Part shown: one piece after another, positions 9,099 through 17,065 of the stretch | Layout of the letters: the number at the start of each line of letters is the position of its first letter | How positions within the stretch are numbered: position 1 is the stretch's first letter | Assembly (NCBI RefSeq): GCF_001665625.1 | Contig: NZ_LZSY01000065.1 | Span: 1-64,000 of the forward strand | Length of the DNA: 64,000 nucleotides | Direction of reading: 5' to 3' | Origin: Mycolicibacterium peregrinum | GTDB taxonomy: Bacteria > Actinomycetota > Actinomycetes > Mycobacteriales > Mycobacteriaceae | Translations under genes and position numbers: made by a program | The notes under the pieces: model-generated | The model's input: only the letters and a program-made list of their open reading frames with translations | The model's database searches: none | What the model was told of the DNA's origin: nothing

Positions 9099-9974
9099 TC
9101 ATGGGTCCGCGTCCTGTTCGTTGACGTCGTCCTCGTGATCTGCGGCGTTGACCCCATTGCGGGAGTTGCCCGTGCCCGGTGTCCCCACAGCGTCGCGTCG
9201 ACGTGGGTCACCTAAGTCCTCGATCGCCAGGTTCACGTGGCGAATCGCTTCTTCGATGTCTTTTTGAGTTTGTTCAAGTCCTTGCTGGTGGCGCATGTTG
9301 CGCGCGGCAAGAACTCGTAGTCGATCCTTGATCGCGTTGAGTGGGATCAACGCGGGATGCGGGGTCGGCGTCGGGCCCCTTCGGATCGGCATACCGCCCT
9401 TGAGCGCGGCCAGTGTGCTGCCCGGTTCCCACAACAGATGGGTGTCGATCTTTTCCAGTGTCTCTGAAGTGGGCTTGTAACCACGTTTGCCCATCGTGGC
9501 CAGTGTGGTTCGGCCGGGTCCGCCGATCGCAGCGAACTTGGCTTTCGACAAATTAAGTTCGCGTAGACGTTCCTCGATCCAGCGGGCGAGGTTGTCGTAG
9601 TCCTCTTCAGCGTTGGGGTCATAGACCGGGCGTGTGGTGCCGGTGTGCTGTTCGCGTGGCTTGGGTGCGATGCCATACATCGCGTCGCGAGCGGACCCGA
9701 CTTCCCAGCTGCACAGGTCGTCTAGTCGGGCCAGGGTTGTGCGGTTGGGGACGCGGTCATCTTTTCCGAGCTGAGTCAGGGTGGAGCGGGACACAAACCC
9801 GAGCTTGCTGGCCTGCAGCGTGCTCAATCCTAGTTCGCGCAGACGGTTGTTCACCTCTTTGGCGAGCAGGCCGACGTCGGGCATGTCGGTGTTGCGGGCC
9901 AGCTCCAAAACCCGTTCCTTCGACAGCCCGGTTTGGGCTGCCACGGCAGCGACGGCCTGGCCCTCGCTGAGCAT
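9099..9974 (-). CDS. tandem helix-turn-helix DNA-binding protein
   Basis: The protein has two similar XRE-like units: residues about 38-95 (VNNRLRELGLSTLQASKLG then STLTQLGKDDRVPNRTTLAR) and about 130-190 (IEERLRELNLSKAKFAAIG then RTTLATMGKRGYKPTSETLE). A C-terminal helical segment (about 220-255) may dimerise. It stops 28 bp before the start of the helicase and is probably in its operon. The ATG at 9974 lies inside what looks like a continuous helix and has no Shine-Dalgarno. The frame stays open upstream to an ATC at 10029-10031 placed seven bases after a perfect AGGAGG, so the real start may be non-AUG. It probably regulates this operon; target unknown. Confidence 0.7.
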   Translation of the reverse strand: MLSEGQAVAAVAAQTGLSKERVLELARNTDMPDVGLLAKEVNNRLRELGLSTLQASKLGFVSRSTLTQLGKDDRVPNRTTLARLDDLCSWEVGSARDAMYGIAPKPREQHTGTTRPVYDPNAEEDYDNLARWIEERLRELNLSKAKFAAIGGPGRTTLATMGKRGYKPTSETLEKIDTHLLWEPGSTLAALKGGMPIRRGPTPTPHPALIPLNAIKDRLRVLAARNMRHQQGLEQTQKDIEEAIRHVNLAIEDLGDPRRRDAVGTPGTGNSRNGVNAADHEDDVNEQDADP

Positions 9975-10218
9975 GGTCCGTGCGGCGTCGTCTGCGTCAT
10001 TTTCGACGTCGGTCGCCTCTTCGGCGGTGATGGCCGTCCCTCCTCACCTGTGCAAACTCATCTCAGTCTGTAGTGGATGGTACATGCGTAGACGTGATCC
10101 GAATAGAACACACCGAGCATTGCGGGTACGGATTGGTGTTTACGCCGATGAGCAATTTGTGATGGTAATTAGCCCGACATCACTGCCGGCAAACATCGAC
10201 CTAGGACGGCCTTGACTT

Positions 10219-10926
10219 CTAGGCGTCTTCGCTCACGTCGCCGCCGGCGCGGGCCCGTCGCTTCGGGGTTGATTCTGCATCGGAGTCGGCGTCGGTTGGG
10301 AGCAAGTTCACGACAGTGTCGAGAGCCAGTTCGCGCGGCTGGCCTGGATCCCCGCCTATTCCGGTGACCCCCGGGGTTCCTCTGACCACATCCAGTGACT
10401 TGTCGTTGAGCCTCATGCGAACCAGGATCATCCCGGGCATCTGCTTGCGGACAGTGATGCCGTCCGGGTGTTCCTTGCTGACCTCCCTGAAGTCTGCGAT
10501 GGGAAGTTCAACCTGAAACACGTCGCCACTGGCGTCCAGATTCTTCACTCGAGTCTCAAGATTGGCCCTGACCTTGCCCTCGTAGCCTGCATAAGAATGC
10601 ACGAGATACCAGTTGCCGGGCGGGTCGAGCCGTTCGCCTCTCTGCGCGGCGCTAGGTTCTTGGCGCACTGCAGAGGGACTGCGCACGACGGACCTTCTCG
10701 GAAAGGGCGTCACTCCCCTACGCACCGTTGCAGGTGGGTGAGGCTTGCGCCGCGCGGCACGCAAGCGTTCCTTCAAACCGTCAACGCCAATTCTGAGCAG
10801 TTCGGCGGCCTGTTCACGGGCAGTGGCACTCGCGGTGGGTTCATCGACCGTCGCGATCGCCGCTGCGATCGCCGCTTCCGCTGCGTCGTCGACGTCAGCA
10901 TCTAGAAGAAGGTCATCCAAGCTCAT
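10219..10926 (-). CDS. NusG-like transcription factor lacking the KOW domain
   Basis: Residues 105-208 closely follow the NusG N-terminal (NGN) domain: NWYLVHSYAGYEGKVRANLE, then FQVELPIADF, PGMILVRMRL and VRGTPGVTGIGG. This domain binds the clamp helices of RNA polymerase and reduces pausing. After it there are only about 25 charged residues, so the C-terminal KOW domain that binds Rho, NusE or ribosomes is missing. The 100-residue N-terminal extension is acidic then basic and disordered-looking. Chromosomal mycobacterial NusG has a KOW domain, so this is a diverged plasmid paralogue. I infer processive antitermination of long plasmid operons, possibly in competition with host NusG. Confidence 0.8.
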   Translation of the reverse strand: MSLDDLLLDADVDDAAEAAIAAAIATVDEPTASATAREQAAELLRIGVDGLKERLRAARRKPHPPATVRRGVTPFPRRSVVRSPSAVRQEPSAAQRGERLDPPGNWYLVHSYAGYEGKVRANLETRVKNLDASGDVFQVELPIADFREVSKEHPDGITVRKQMPGMILVRMRLNDKSLDVVRGTPGVTGIGGDPGQPRELALDTVVNLLPTDADSDAESTPKRRARAGGDVSEDA

Positions 10927-10987
10927 TCATCACCTCCGCGTGCCCTTCATTGTCTTCCAACCGTCACCTCGGTGCCAGCTCTTGCCT

Positions 10988-11491
10988 TCAGCCACTGATT
11001 TCCTGAGTAGTGGTAGCAATCATGTGGTCGAGAAAATTCTGTATCAACAGGGCAAGCCCATCGTCATCTAGCGGCTTCGCGCGTGCCGCATCGCGCAAGG
11101 AGGTCAGTATCGTTACGGCTCTGACTGCCGTTAGTGCGGGTTTCTGATCTTTGGTTCTAGAGGTCGATCGATCCACGACCCACTGGAACCTGGCCCACAG
11201 GTCTTCCTGCTTGCGGCGCAGGTCTTCTCTCTCGCGCCGTTCGAGCTCTGCGGCACGATCTTCGCGTCGAGCCTTGCTGTCAGCTTTGCGATCGTCGCGC
11301 CTGGCTTCGTTGTCGGCGGCGCGCGTATCTCGGACCTCCCTAGCCGCGATGAGAGCAGCGCCGACGGCCGCGAGGCCGGCTGCGGCCGGGGAGGTGAAGA
11401 AGGCGCCAAGACCATGCAGGGAGTCTTGAACCCACCAACACGACGACTCCCAAGCCAGAACCTGATCCACACCACGGAACTCTACGAGCAT
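10988..11491 (-). CDS. hypothetical membrane-anchored coiled-coil protein
   Basis: This 167-residue protein has one hydrophobic segment at about residues 27-50 (FFTSPAAAGLAAVGAALIAA). A highly charged stretch rich in Arg, Asp and Glu (about 52-95) should form a cytosolic coiled coil, and a short C-terminal helical domain follows. No enzymatic motif is visible. It is 61 bp upstream of the NusG-like gene in the same direction and probably shares its transcript. No family recognised. Confidence 0.55.
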   Translation of the reverse strand: MLVEFRGVDQVLAWESSCWWVQDSLHGLGAFFTSPAAAGLAAVGAALIAAREVRDTRAADNEARRDDRKADSKARREDRAAELERREREDLRRKQEDLWARFQWVVDRSTSRTKDQKPALTAVRAVTILTSLRDAARAKPLDDDGLALLIQNFLDHMIATTTQEISG

Positions 11492-12035
11492 CGCCTCGAC
11501 CGAAGCGGTAATGACTCGGCGTAGCGGCTGAGCCGGTCCGACATCTGCGGACGAGGTGGATGCGCGATCTCGCCGGCGAAGTAGAGAGCCGACCTGGAGG
11601 GCAGGTTAGCGCTCAACGAAATATCAACCTGGATAACCGTGGTCAATCCATCCCCAACTCGATACCCAAGGTTCCGCCGCCAGCCGTCCATGTCACCGTG
11701 CGCTAGCTAAACTACTGAAAGATATTGCTGTACAGCACTTTTGGCTGTACGTGCAGAGATCATGGCTCAATCGTGATGAACGTTCGCCGCTAGGCCGATA
11801 CGGCGTCCCGCCGGCATTACGTCACAGTGACTATTCTAGCGTGAATTGGCTGGCACTCTATTTGCTGGCGTTGCTTGCAAGTCGCACTGAGCAAACAATG
11901 GCCCCGGGCCCAGTCGTACCCAAGGGCCGATAGCGGCGCGCACCTGGCACCACAGGCCGGAATGTGCTCACCGAAATCTGGTCGGGCCGAGGCGCCAACA
12001 CGAAGGCTCACCTTATCGGCAACCACATCGTGGTC
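11492..12035. other. intergenic region with a 12-bp palindrome
   Basis: About 540 bases without a convincing gene. Short open frames here have poor composition and no ribosome-binding sites. TGCTGTACAGCA at 11726-11737 is a perfect palindrome, followed ten bases later by a half-matching GGCTGTACGTGC, a plausible operator for the minus-strand gene starting at 11491. Confidence 0.4.
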
Positions 12036-12054
12036 GTGATGCACGGTGCATCAC
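12036..12054. repeat. partition-site palindrome 1
   Basis: GTGATGCACGGTGCATCAC is a perfect 9-1-9 palindrome. It overlaps the last codons of the RHH gene and is the downstream-most of six copies around the par genes. Confidence 0.75.
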
Positions 12055-12326
12055 CCCCCGGGCAATCCCTTCTCTAGCGGCGTTTCGTCAGGCGCGATTG
12101 CCCGTCCGTCGTTGTAGGTTTCGGCGATAACGCGGAGCTGAGCTGCGAACGCTTCGTTGGTGAATTGTTGCAGCGAGTAGCGGCGTCCCGTTTTCACCCT
12201 CACTAGCCGCACCGCGCCCCGGGCCGCGGCAAGCAGCTCACCGCTCACGTTAACCGTGGTGCGCCCCGGCGGTGGTCCTTGGTCATCGTCAGGGCGCGTA
12301 AGCGACGGATCCTGTTCTGATGTCAT
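12051..12326 (-). CDS. small RHH-type centromere-binding protein (ParA partner)
   Basis: This 91-residue protein has a disordered acidic/Pro-rich N-terminus followed by TTVNVSGELLAAARGAVRLV and a helical C-terminus, consistent with a ribbon-helix-helix fold as in ParG-like centromere binders (family known; match inferred). It overlaps the parA stop by four bases (ATGA), so synthesis is coupled. The 3' end overlaps one of the palindromes. The flexible N-terminus of such proteins normally stimulates the ParA ATPase. Together with the ParB upstream, this locus has two candidate centromere binders. Confidence 0.65.
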   Translation of the reverse strand: MTSEQDPSLTRPDDDQGPPPGRTTVNVSGELLAAARGAVRLVRVKTGRRYSLQQFTNEAFAAQLRVIAETYNDGRAIAPDETPLEKGLPGG

Positions 12327-13195
12327 GCCGGCACGGTCTGAGAGGTAAACAGGCCGAGCTTTTCGGCGAGATATTCCCGGACTTCCTTGTAATCGCCATT
12401 AACGAGCTTGGCGTTGCGCCCGTAGAGGGGGAGTGGTGTGGCGTTGACGAACGCCTCGTCGACCACACTTGATCGCCGCACACCACCCGTGACCAGCTCG
12501 CCGTAAACGTCACGCAGATCTTCCATCTGGTCGATGTACACCTGGCCCGAGTTGGTCGGTGGCACCACGCACGGAATGATCGCCAGTAGGCGCAAGTCCA
12601 TTCGGTAGGTCTCACGCAGGATGTGCAGTTGAGCTTCAAGATCGGGCAGGCCGCGACTCTCCTTATACGCGGGCTTAGCGCAAGCGATGACACCCCAGGC
12701 CGCCGGATTGTCGGCATTCTCGCTGACGCTCGTCGCCAGGATTCCAGAGACGACAAGGGTCGACATGGTGCCGGGGCAATCTATGAGCGTGACGTCCACC
12801 GGGTCCGCCTCGGCAAGTGCTTTACGGAGGCGCATGACGCCGCCTGGATCTGCGGCTAGCTCAATCATGACTCGGTCGAGTGTCGACCGGCGAGCGGGGA
12901 CGAGGGTCAGATTGGGGATCTCTCCGAAGACTGGTTCATCGTTTTCGTCGAATCCATTGACGACGCGGCCGGGGAGTTCAACTTCGGCCACGGTGGCGTC
13001 GTTGCGCAGAATGTCGGCAATAGTGCGTCCGTGGGTATCTTCATAGCCCAGCCAGGTGCTGGCGTTGGCTTGGCTGTCAAGATCGACGATCCTTACACGC
13101 AGGCCCCCGAGGGCTAACTGCGTCCCTAGCGTCACCGTCGTTGTGGTCTTGCCAGTACTGCCAGCCAAACTGACAAAGACATAGGTCGTTCCCAT
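12323..13195 (-). CDS. parA: ParA-family partition ATPase
   Basis: A 290-residue MinD/ParA-type ATPase without an N-terminal HTH (type Ib-like). The P-loop is SLAGSTGKTTTTV at about residues 9-21, followed by IVDLDSQANAS (Walker A') and VTLIDCPGTMS (Walker B). The first lysine of the usual KGGxGKT signature, which contacts the partner nucleotide across the dimer, is replaced: the segment reads LAGSTGKT. The catalytic lysine and threonines remain. Promoter sites upstream include four palindromes at 13329-13483, probably bound by ParB or the RHH protein. Role: plasmid segregation by nucleoid gradient. Confidence 0.9.
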   Translation of the reverse strand: MGTTYVFVSLAGSTGKTTTTVTLGTQLALGGLRVRIVDLDSQANASTWLGYEDTHGRTIADILRNDATVAEVELPGRVVNGFDENDEPVFGEIPNLTLVPARRSTLDRVMIELAADPGGVMRLRKALAEADPVDVTLIDCPGTMSTLVVSGILATSVSENADNPAAWGVIACAKPAYKESRGLPDLEAQLHILRETYRMDLRLLAIIPCVVPPTNSGQVYIDQMEDLRDVYGELVTGGVRRSSVVDEAFVNATPLPLYGRNAKLVNGDYKEVREYLAEKLGLFTSQTVPA

Positions 13196-13328
13196 AGTGA
13201 AGCTCCTCTAGATGGAAGTGGTGGAGTGGAACGGGAGGGTGGGGGAGTGGCACGTGCGTCGGGCCGGACGTCTGACAGACCGTCGCAGATCCATGGTGAA
13301 TCGGGGCGGTGGTAGTTCGAGACGGGAG

Positions 13329-13347
13329 GTGATGCACCGTGAATCGC
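13329..13347. repeat. partition-site palindrome 2 (degenerate)
   Basis: The left half GTGATGCAC is intact and the right half reads GTGAATCGC. First of four copies between parA and parB, lying upstream of parA. Confidence 0.65.
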
Positions 13348-13373
13348 ATCGGCCAGCGGCGTCGCGATTAGGG

Positions 13374-13392
13374 GTGATGCACGGTGAATCAG
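13374..13392. repeat. partition-site palindrome 3 (degenerate)
   Basis: GTGATGCAC then GTGAATCAG, so only the left half is perfect. It is preceded by a GGGG shared with copies 4 and 5. Confidence 0.65.
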
Positions 13393-13419
13393 GCCGGGGG
13401 GTTAACGGGAGCGCCAGGG

Positions 13420-13438
13420 GTGATGCACCGTGCATCAC
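13420..13438. repeat. partition-site palindrome 4
   Basis: GTGATGCACCGTGCATCAC, a perfect 9-1-9 palindrome preceded by AGGG. Spacing from the previous copy is 46 bp. Confidence 0.75.
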
Positions 13439-13464
13439 CCTCTGGATCCCCACGCCATTCAGGG

Positions 13465-13483
13465 GTGATGCACCGTGCATCAG
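13465..13483. repeat. partition-site palindrome 5
   Basis: GTGATGCACCGTGCATCAG, one mismatch from perfect, 45 bp from copy 4. Copies 2 to 5 are spaced about 45 bp apart, close to four helical turns, so bound proteins would lie on one face. Confidence 0.75.
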
Positions 13484-13530
13484 TCCTGAAAGGTTCCGCA
13501 AAAGCCCTGGTAGAGCTGGTTTGGCCGACA

Positions 13531-15084
13531 TTAGACTGCACCAATTCGCTCAAGTTCCCAGGTTGTCGGTGAGTACGCAGCACGGTCCTGGAGTAGCTCC
13601 AGATAGGTGACATCAAGGTGGTCCCAGGACCCTCGATTCTTGTCCGCTGCGCGCAATTCATAAGCTGCCACCGCGCATGCCCAGGCGATCTCGACTTGCC
13701 GTTTCAGCTCCGTCTCTCTGGCCGCCGCCCGTCGGTAGGTTGCGGCGTCATGGTGGTCGGCGGCAGTGGACAGCCCCGCCACCCGGCTGAACTCGAAAGC
13801 CAACGCCCAACCTGTAGACCCTGAGGCAAGCGCGGACAATCCGGCCGCGTACTGACCTGCCAGCAGGGGGAGCAGCTTCTCCCGTGGAGGCGGGCTGGAG
13901 ACCAGACGAGGGCATGCCGCGCGCCGCGCTTTCTTGGCGGCCGTGTTCAGCTTGGCCTCGTTGGGGGAGGGTGCAGGGGGCCGTTGCGGCTGTGTCGAGT
14001 CGGCAGCAGACGCGTCTGTGTCGAGGTCTGCCGGGAAGTAGATGAGCCCGCCCTGGAGCGGGTCGATCGCCGCGACAATCGGGCCGGCCGCCTCCTCCGG
14101 TGACCCAATTGAGTGCCGCTGATAGTCCGGCCCGAAGCGCTCTTTCGCATCAACGATTTCCACCCCATCTTCGGCCGCGCGGTTGCGAGCGCGACGCTCG
14201 GCCACGACCCGCTCGGCGGCACGCACGGGCGTCGTTCCAGACAGTACGAGTTCGAAAGCTGCGATCTGATCGGCTCGGCGATCGTCGGAATCTTGCTCGG
14301 GCTCAACTTCTTCTTGCCACGGTCGCTGGGGGCCGTAAGGCAACTCGCCGGCTAGCTTGGCCGCCTCGGTCGAACGGATCCGGTCCGCAGCGACGGCTTC
14401 GAGCACTTCGGGTGTCAGCAGCAATAAGCTCAGACGGCGCGACACCGTCGATTGGCTCATGCCCACCTTCTCGGCTATTGCGCGCTGTCCATAACCGAGT
14501 TCGCTGTAGCGGGCGAACATTTCCGCCTGCTCGATTTCAGTAAGATCTTCGCGGCCGAGGTTTTCATTGGCCATCGCATCAAGATCACCGCCATCGGACA
14601 GTACGGTGTCGTCAACCACCGCCGGGACGGCAGCTATGCCGGCCGCCAATGCGGCGGCGCAACGGCGGTGTCCGTAGATCGTGATGTACTCGGCATCCGA
14701 GGAGACCTGGTCGGCGAGTACTGGTCGTGCGGCGACGAAGGCCTTGCGGGTAACAAGGAGGACCGGCACCTGCACGCCCACCGCGGAGATGGAATTCACC
14801 AGCTCTACCCACCGCGGATTATCCGGCTTAGGAATAGACCTCGTTGGGATGTTGTAGGGGTGCGGGGCGATCGCCGACGGGGGCGCCTCGATAAACCGCT
14901 GACCGTCTGCTGCCGCCATCGAGGCTAAGCCAGCGGTAATGCCGCCAACTGGATTGGCATCCTTAGCCGCGGCGAGAAAGACCTCACTCTCCGCGCCGCC
15001 GGCGTAACGGGTCAGCTTGTTGGCCGTCCTACGGCCTGACGCCTTACGGGCCGTGTGCTTGTTGGCGGTTGAAGTACCAGTCAC
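13531..15084 (-). CDS. parB: ParB/Spo0J-family centromere-binding CTPase
   Basis: A 517-residue ParB. After a basic N-terminus come the CTP-binding motifs: YGHRRCAAAL at residues 137-146 and NENLGRED at 173-180. A helix-turn-helix at about 197-218 (QRAIAEKVGMSQSTVSRRL) follows. The C-terminal 200 residues are longer than usual and contain Ala/Pro-rich and helical segments. Known ParB proteins clamp and slide on DNA after CTP binding at parS. It is transcribed before parA on the same strand, with 335 bp of repeat-bearing DNA between them. One palindrome lies upstream of its own promoter, suggesting autoregulation. Confidence 0.9.
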   Translation of the reverse strand: MTGTSTANKHTARKASGRRTANKLTRYAGGAESEVFLAAAKDANPVGGITAGLASMAAADGQRFIEAPPSAIAPHPYNIPTRSIPKPDNPRWVELVNSISAVGVQVPVLLVTRKAFVAARPVLADQVSSDAEYITIYGHRRCAAALAAGIAAVPAVVDDTVLSDGGDLDAMANENLGREDLTEIEQAEMFARYSELGYGQRAIAEKVGMSQSTVSRRLSLLLLTPEVLEAVAADRIRSTEAAKLAGELPYGPQRPWQEEVEPEQDSDDRRADQIAAFELVLSGTTPVRAAERVVAERRARNRAAEDGVEIVDAKERFGPDYQRHSIGSPEEAAGPIVAAIDPLQGGLIYFPADLDTDASAADSTQPQRPPAPSPNEAKLNTAAKKARRAACPRLVSSPPPREKLLPLLAGQYAAGLSALASGSTGWALAFEFSRVAGLSTAADHHDAATYRRAAARETELKRQVEIAWACAVAAYELRAADKNRGSWDHLDVTYLELLQDRAAYSPTTWELERIGAV

Positions 15085-15104
15085 CCTTATCTACACCCCT
15101 TTAA

Positions 15105-15119
15105 ACATGTAATGCATGT
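15105..15119. promoter_or_regulatory. palindromic element in the parB promoter
   Basis: ACATGTAATGCATGT has five-base inverted arms (ACATG/CATGT) 20 bp upstream of the parB start, in an AT-rich stretch that probably contains the promoter. Operator role is inferred. Confidence 0.35.
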
Positions 15120-15223
15120 AAGACATACATTATGGCGCGGCAATGGGTGCTGGGCGAACGACACGCCCAAGAAAGATGAAGTTGCTGCTACCACCACGGA
15201 AGAAGAAGCCGCTGCGGTGAAAG

Positions 15224-15242
15224 GTGATGCACGGTGCATCAC
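15224..15242. repeat. partition-site palindrome 6 (extended)
   Basis: GTGATGCACGGTGCATCAC. Here the symmetry extends six more bases on each side, giving a perfect 15-1-15 palindrome at 15218-15248, the strongest of the six copies. It lies about 140 bp upstream of parB. Confidence 0.75.
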
Positions 15243-15359
15243 CTTTCAGGACCAGGCACACTTGACGACTGGAGGCCTGGCGGCTCTGGGCGCAGAGTAC
15301 ACACGGTGTGGCGGCGTAGCCAGCGTCGAGCAAAGCCTGCTCTACACCTGGGTGGGGGA

Positions 15360-15534
15360 ACGGACTGCTGCGCATCTCCGACATCCGGGGGCGGTCCACG
15401 ATCGCGACCACAACGCCGCCAAGATCATCCTTGCTGACGGACGGGCAGAGCGACTACACGCCTGTGGCGCCCATGTGAGCCCGTAACCCGTTGCGGCAGT
15501 TGGTGTTGAAGCAACAAACACCGTTGCTTCTTGG
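15360..15534 (+). pseudogene. TnpB (IS200/IS605-type) C-terminal remnant
   Basis: The frame VHDRDHNAAKIILADGRAER followed by ACGAHVSP matches the C-terminal RuvC-III/zinc-ribbon tail of TnpB proteins, where D-R-D-x-N-A-A is diagnostic. A stop at 15484-15486 interrupts it, and the same frame continues with a TnpB-like tail (PVAAVGVEATNTVAS). The upstream catalytic domain and the Cys pairs are missing, so this is a decayed scrap of a transposon-associated nuclease. Confidence 0.6.
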
Positions 15535-15867
15535 TGAGCGGATCTGAGGTTCGCTTGTTCATCAGGCCGTCTGATCCACCGGGTGGCGGTGCGGGGTTGA
15601 CGCTTCATCGCCGGCGGCGTCGCCCGCTGGCGCGGGTTCGGTCTCATGCGTGGCTCCGCGTCCTGCCACCGGGCCACTGCCAGGGGGACTCTGTACACCC
15701 GTGCTGGGTTCGCCGAGCCGGGCGAGGTTGATCAAGCCTCCAGATCACGATCGCGAACACCGCGCACGTCACACTCGAAGACTCGATCGGCCAAGGTGAG
15801 GTTTAGCTTTCGCCTCCCACAGCCCGCGCATGTACCGAACTATGACATGAGCGTTTGCAACCACGGT
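15535..15867. other. intergenic stretch without a recognised feature
   Basis: About 330 bases downstream of the TnpB scrap. Open frames on both strands have no ribosome-binding site and unusual composition. I see no repeat or promoter worth naming. It may be further decayed transposon sequence. Confidence 0.35.
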
Positions 15868-16698
15868 CTATTCGCTGTCCAGGGGAGGAAGCACCTTATA
15901 TACGAAACAGACCAGGCCGTCATGGCTGTAGTGGCGGTGATACTGGCTCGGGCTGTTCAGATGAATCTGTACTTCACACCTTTCACCAGTGATCCCGGCT
16001 GTCCAGCGCAGCCGGACCGGGGTGCCGCTCGGTGCTACTTCGTTTTGTTCGACCGCTCCGGCCGACCGTACTTTCCAATGAAGCTGGCGATCCTTGGGGT
16101 CAGTTCCTGTGCAATCGAATTCGACGCTGTCGCCAACTCGTAGGACTTGCGTTGGCCGGCATACGCCATCGCAATCTGCGACGGTGACTGCTCCAGGATC
16201 GGGTGTTATTCGGTTCCCGAAGCTGTCGGTGATGAGTTCGATTCTGGGGTAGTAATCGCCGCTCGGATCTTGCGTACTCATGAAGATGGTTACCTGGTTT
16301 CGTAGCTGGCCAGCGATTCCGGAGAGGAGGTCTTCTTCGAACATGAGGATTCCGCGGCTGTGTGCCACGCTGTTACGGAGTTGTTCGAACCTGGCAAGTA
16401 GGGGAAGCGTCTCAGTTTTCGGTCCAAGCGCAGGTTCTAGCGGTATCCAATGTTTGGAGGCGATTACGATGAGGTCACTGAAATCGCTGTAGGCCAGTCC
16501 TTCAGATGGGAGTATCGCGACCCCGGGGCGGACCCCATGCTCGGCCTGGAAGCGGTTTGTCCACGTCCTTCGCTGGTTTGAGTTGCTAACAGTTGAGAGC
16601 CAATTGCTGCCGAACTCGCGGCTGTAGACGTAGCGCATCAGTTCTCGGAGTGAGTTTTCACAAGTCTCCAACGCTGTGCGGGGATCTATTGCACCCAT
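15868..16698 (-). CDS. Swt1/HEPN-like domain protein with a C-terminal beta domain
   Basis: A 276-residue protein. The N-terminal 140 residues, containing ETCENSLRELMRYVYS, NWLSTV, WTNRFQAEHG, YSDFSDLIVI and ARFEQLRNSVAHSRG, resemble the Swt1-type HEPN domain. The RNSVAHSR segment is the R-x4-6-H-like motif that makes some HEPN proteins RNases. The rest (about 180-276) is beta-rich and looks Ig-like. I chose ATG 16698, preceded by GGAGG, over an in-frame start at 16884 whose extra part overlaps another frame and is Pro/Ser-rich. Family knowledge suggests RNA cleavage or defence; not demonstrated here. Confidence 0.6.
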   Translation of the reverse strand: MGAIDPRTALETCENSLRELMRYVYSREFGSNWLSTVSNSNQRRTWTNRFQAEHGVRPGVAILPSEGLAYSDFSDLIVIASKHWIPLEPALGPKTETLPLLARFEQLRNSVAHSRGILMFEEDLLSGIAGQLRNQVTIFMSTQDPSGDYYPRIELITDSFGNRITPDPGAVTVADCDGVCRPTQVLRVGDSVEFDCTGTDPKDRQLHWKVRSAGAVEQNEVAPSGTPVRLRWTAGITGERCEVQIHLNSPSQYHRHYSHDGLVCFVYKVLPPLDSE

Positions 16699-16750
16699 AA
16701 GGTGCTGCCTCCGTGTCGCGAACTTGCATGAGATGCCCGTTTCATTGACG

Positions 16751-17002
16751 TCATTTTCGCATCCAGGTGAATCGATCGTTGGTGCATAACGGGCCGGTAT
16801 CCCCAGGCTCGTCGAAGTGGCGGCTGGCCTGGGCGATGGTTCGGTCGGGGGCGGCGAGCTTTTTGGCGGCGGCGTCCAGGTCATCCACCGCCTCGGCCTC
16901 TTGGCCGCGCGTAACCGCCCGCCTCGCCCGGTTACGCGCCATGGACGCCATACAGGCGATCACGTCACGCACCAGATTCGTCGGCGTTCTCACCCTGATC
17001 AA
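16751..17002 (-). CDS. doubtful small helical protein
   Basis: 83 residues, Ala/Arg-rich, with a plausible helix (RARRAVTRGQEAEAVDDLDA) and a less convincing tail. It lies between the primase and HEPN genes with no clear Shine-Dalgarno. An internal ATG at 16951 is an alternative start. Coding status uncertain. Confidence 0.3.
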   Translation of the reverse strand: MIRVRTPTNLVRDVIACMASMARNRARRAVTRGQEAEAVDDLDAAAKKLAAPDRTIAQASRHFDEPGDTGPLCTNDRFTWMRK

Positions 17003-17065
17003 TGACGATCACCTTGCGGCGGCGCGCGGACAACGCGGCGTGCCTTGACCAGCTCGACGAGTGTG

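Noticed and set aside
11817..12044. 75-residue minus-strand frame in the intergenic region
   Set aside because: Mixed composition with many Cys and His, no ribosome-binding site, and it overlaps a partition palindrome.
13329..13483. Regularly spaced repeats resembling a small CRISPR array
   Set aside because: The repeats are 19-bp palindromes at about 45-bp steps, some degenerate, also found at 12036 and 15224, next to ParA and ParB and without cas genes. Partition sites explain them better.
15112..15486. 124-residue plus-strand frame from ATG 15112
   Set aside because: The first half covers the parB promoter and a partition palindrome and has no ribosome-binding site. Only the last part is meaningful, as a TnpB remnant.
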